Shown one piece after another: positions 48,861-50,264 of a stretch of 50,264 nucleotides of DNA (the stretch's first letter is position 1; each line of letters starts with the position of its first letter). The stretch spans positions 1 through 50,264 of the forward strand of contig JAUHQI010000001.1 of NCBI GenBank assembly GCA_030408505.1. The letters are read 5' to 3'. Source of the DNA: Candidatus Sacchlamyda saccharinae (GTDB taxonomy: Bacteria > Chlamydiota > Chlamydiia > Chlamydiales > Rhabdochlamydiaceae). The notes under the pieces are model-generated. The model was given only the letters and a program-made list of their open reading frames with translations, did not search any database and was not told the DNA's origin. Made by a program: the position numbers and the translations under genes.

Positions 48861-50079
48861 CCCAGAGGGCTTGAATGGGCACATACCATATGTCATCAAC
48901 GCATTGGATTTGCTCGCCGAGATGGAGGACGATCCCTCGAAAGAACTTTTCTTTGGCAATCGATTTTAGGTAATGGAGGCCTTTCGATGCGTTTCCTATG
49001 GGAGATCGGGCATTTTTTACTTCAATGCCTATGATGGTTCCATCGGACTTTTCTAGAACGAAGTCGACTTCCTTATCTCCATCGCGAAAGTGGAAAATAT
49101 TAAATTTTGTAGAGGACCAACTCTGTTGTTTTTGCAATTCATTAAATATGAAAGTTTCCAAAATTTTTCCACATAGAGATGGGTCATTTTGAAGTTGTTT
49201 TGGTGAAGCGTTGAGCAGCTGTGTTAATATTGCAGTATCGCATAAATGCAGTTTTGGAGCTTTTACGATCCGTTTTCCTCTGTTTGAATGCCACGAAGGA
49301 ACAAGAAAGATGAAAAATAGAACTTCTAATAATCGGATGTAGCGACTTACTGTAGCTGAAGGCATTCCAATAGATCTTGAAACTTCAGCCATATTCAACA
49401 GAGTACTTGATCTGGCTGCAAGGAGGTTATAGAGTCTGGGAAAATCTCTAATCCCCTCAATATTTGCTATGTCACGCACATCTCTTTCCAGCATTGTTTG
49501 CAAATAAGCAGTCAGCCAAACATCTATGTCTTCATAGGAGGAGCTTGTTGAAATAGTGGGGAATCCTCCCTTGCAAAGAAGGTCGAAATACTCATCGGAT
49601 GAAATGGGATTAAAGGAGCGCGCTGAAAAACTACTTGAAAAGATAGAGTCAATAAATTGTTCCTTTTTCCCTCGGATCTCACCTTGAGAGAAAGGGTATA
49701 ATTTTGCTATGCCCATTCTTCCTGCAAGTGAATCTCCTAATCTTGGTAATAGGAGAGGATAAGCTGATCCGGTAAGTATGTAGCGGCCTGGATTGCGGTT
49801 TTTGTCCACATCATACTTTATAGAGAGGAAAATTTCAGGAATTCTTTGTACTTCGTCGATTACAACGGGCTTGGTTATCGATTGGATCCATCCGGCAGGG
49901 TCTTTCGAAGCATTTGCGAGTGTTAGGCTGTCATCAAAGGAGTAGTACTCATATCCATTTTTTTCTGTTAGAAGTTTTGTAAGGGTTGTTTTTCCGGTTT
50001 GTCTAGCTCCTGAAATAAGTAGGACGGGCATGAAGCCTAGTATGGATACTAATTTATCAAATATATTCCGTTGCTTCAT
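48853..50079 (-). CDS. AAA ATPase with DUF4143 domain
   Basis: A 408-residue protein of the ATP-binding/DUF4143 type. Walker A is in LLISGARQTGKTTLTKLL near residue 25; Walker B is in PVVIDEVQRIP near residue 80; the sensor segment is RYILTGSAYPLLL. The C-terminal DUF4143 domain has FHFRDGDKEVDFVLEKSDGT, a PD-(D/E)xK-like motif with E-V-D-F and later IEVKNA. Such genes are common in intracellular and commensal bacteria; their function is unsettled, possibly nucleic-acid processing. GGAGG precedes the ATG at 50079. Confidence 0.85.
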   Translation of the reverse strand: MKQRNIFDKLVSILGFMPVLLISGARQTGKTTLTKLLTEKNGYEYYSFDDSLTLANASKDPAGWIQSITKPVVIDEVQRIPEIFLSIKYDVDKNRNPGRYILTGSAYPLLLPRLGDSLAGRMGIAKLYPFSQGEIRGKKEQFIDSIFSSSFSARSFNPISSDEYFDLLCKGGFPTISTSSSYEDIDVWLTAYLQTMLERDVRDIANIEGIRDFPRLYNLLAARSSTLLNMAEVSRSIGMPSATVSRYIRLLEVLFFIFLVPSWHSNRGKRIVKAPKLHLCDTAILTQLLNASPKQLQNDPSLCGKILETFIFNELQKQQSWSSTKFNIFHFRDGDKEVDFVLEKSDGTIIGIEVKNARSPIGNASKGLHYLKSIAKEKFFRGIVLHLGEQIQCVDDIWYVPIQALWEL

Positions 50080-50161
50080 ATTCCTCCGCCTGTTGATGCA
50101 TATTCTATCATTTGCTGGTGGATTTTGCAACATTTGATGTAATTAGTTGGAAATTAATGAG

Positions 50162-50264
50162 TTATAGAGTGAAATTATCGGGGATTTCGGCCCCAGAGGT
50201 GACAATGATGATCCCGTCACGGATGAAAATGCCGTCCCCATCGTAGGTGTCTAGCCCCTCTTTG
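50162..50264 (-). CDS. glgC: Glucose-1-phosphate adenylyltransferase (C-terminal end only)
   Basis: Only the last 33 codons are in the window; the rest lies beyond base 50264. The translation has GLDTYDGDGIFIRDGIIIVT and AEIPDNFTL before the stop, matching the C-terminus of GlgC (G-I-x-I-R-D-G-I-x-x-V then I-P). GlgC makes ADP-glucose for glycogen synthesis. Glycogen metabolism is common in chlamydiae. The call is based on a short segment. Confidence 0.75.
   Translation of the reverse strand, partial: KEGLDTYDGDGIFIRDGIIIVTSGAEIPDNFTL

Overview
The window reads as chromosomal DNA of a member of the Chlamydiota, probably an environmental, protist- or arthropod-associated lineage rather than the genus Chlamydia. 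The grounds are the chlamydial-style gene set (exbB/exbD/TolA-like/tolB/pal/LysM cluster, an sdhCAB operon with an enlarged SdhC, pseudopilin-like genes, a 30-residue COX24/mS38-like protein), two-lobed hydrophobic Inc-like proteins, ankyrin/F-box/LRR host-mimicry genes, and extras such as glutamate racemase, a class III nucleotide cyclase and an OmpR-type two-component pair. The family cannot be fixed from sequence reading alone. No rRNA, tRNA or CRISPR array was recognised.

Layout. 1-1.8 kb: cold-shock protein (cut by the edge), coaD, an exported methyltransferase, rsmD. 1.9-6.6 kb: a VWA membrane protein and a large exported TPR protein, translationally coupled. 6.7-9.4 kb: MITE copy A, an EamA-type transporter, a large degenerate inverted repeat filling a convergent gap, a TPR membrane protein. 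9.4-12.4 kb: small lipoprotein, unknown protein, MFS exporter, PhoB-like regulator. 12.5-13.3 kb: a dead LRR gene carrying MITE copy B. 13.3-21.5 kb: Bax-inhibitor-1-like protein, then an envelope block (murI, LysM protein, pal, tolB, TolA-like, exbD, a choloylglycine-hydrolase-family enzyme on the opposite strand, exbB, and divergent namZ). 21.6-24.9 kb: effector-like island (ankyrin protein, secreted HAD protein, two paralogous Inc-like proteins, an F-box protein). 24.9-30.3 kb: glycosyltransferase, tiny Lys/Cys-rich exported peptide, tatD, sdhC-sdhA-sdhB. 30.3-33.3 kb: an AlbA-type regulator apparently inserted between sdhB and lplA, and a HigB/HigA-type toxin-antitoxin operon whose toxin is split by MITE copy C. 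33.3-37.7 kb: small exported protein, mnmG, COX24-like peptide, two Inc-like proteins, CCA-adding enzyme. 37.8-44.5 kb: mutL-pepP-cyclase-PhoR-like kinase operon with overlapping genes. 44.6-46.8 kb: pseudopilin-like trio interrupted by MITE copy D. 46.8-50.3 kb: helical protein, metallophosphoesterase, exported metallothionein-like peptide, DUF4143 ATPase, and the 3' end of glgC.

The most notable system is a family of four 158-160 bp palindromic, TA-flanked elements (MITE-like). Copy C allows exact reconstruction of the empty site inside a toxin gene, and copy B sits in a decaying LRR gene. Sequence variants in one arm of a copy are often matched in the other arm. Other themes are a tol cluster split by a counter-oriented Ntn hydrolase gene, a gene flanked by a 16 bp direct repeat, a roughly 0.5 kb degenerate palindrome, and a set of host-interaction candidates, two of which start with a myristoylation-like motif.
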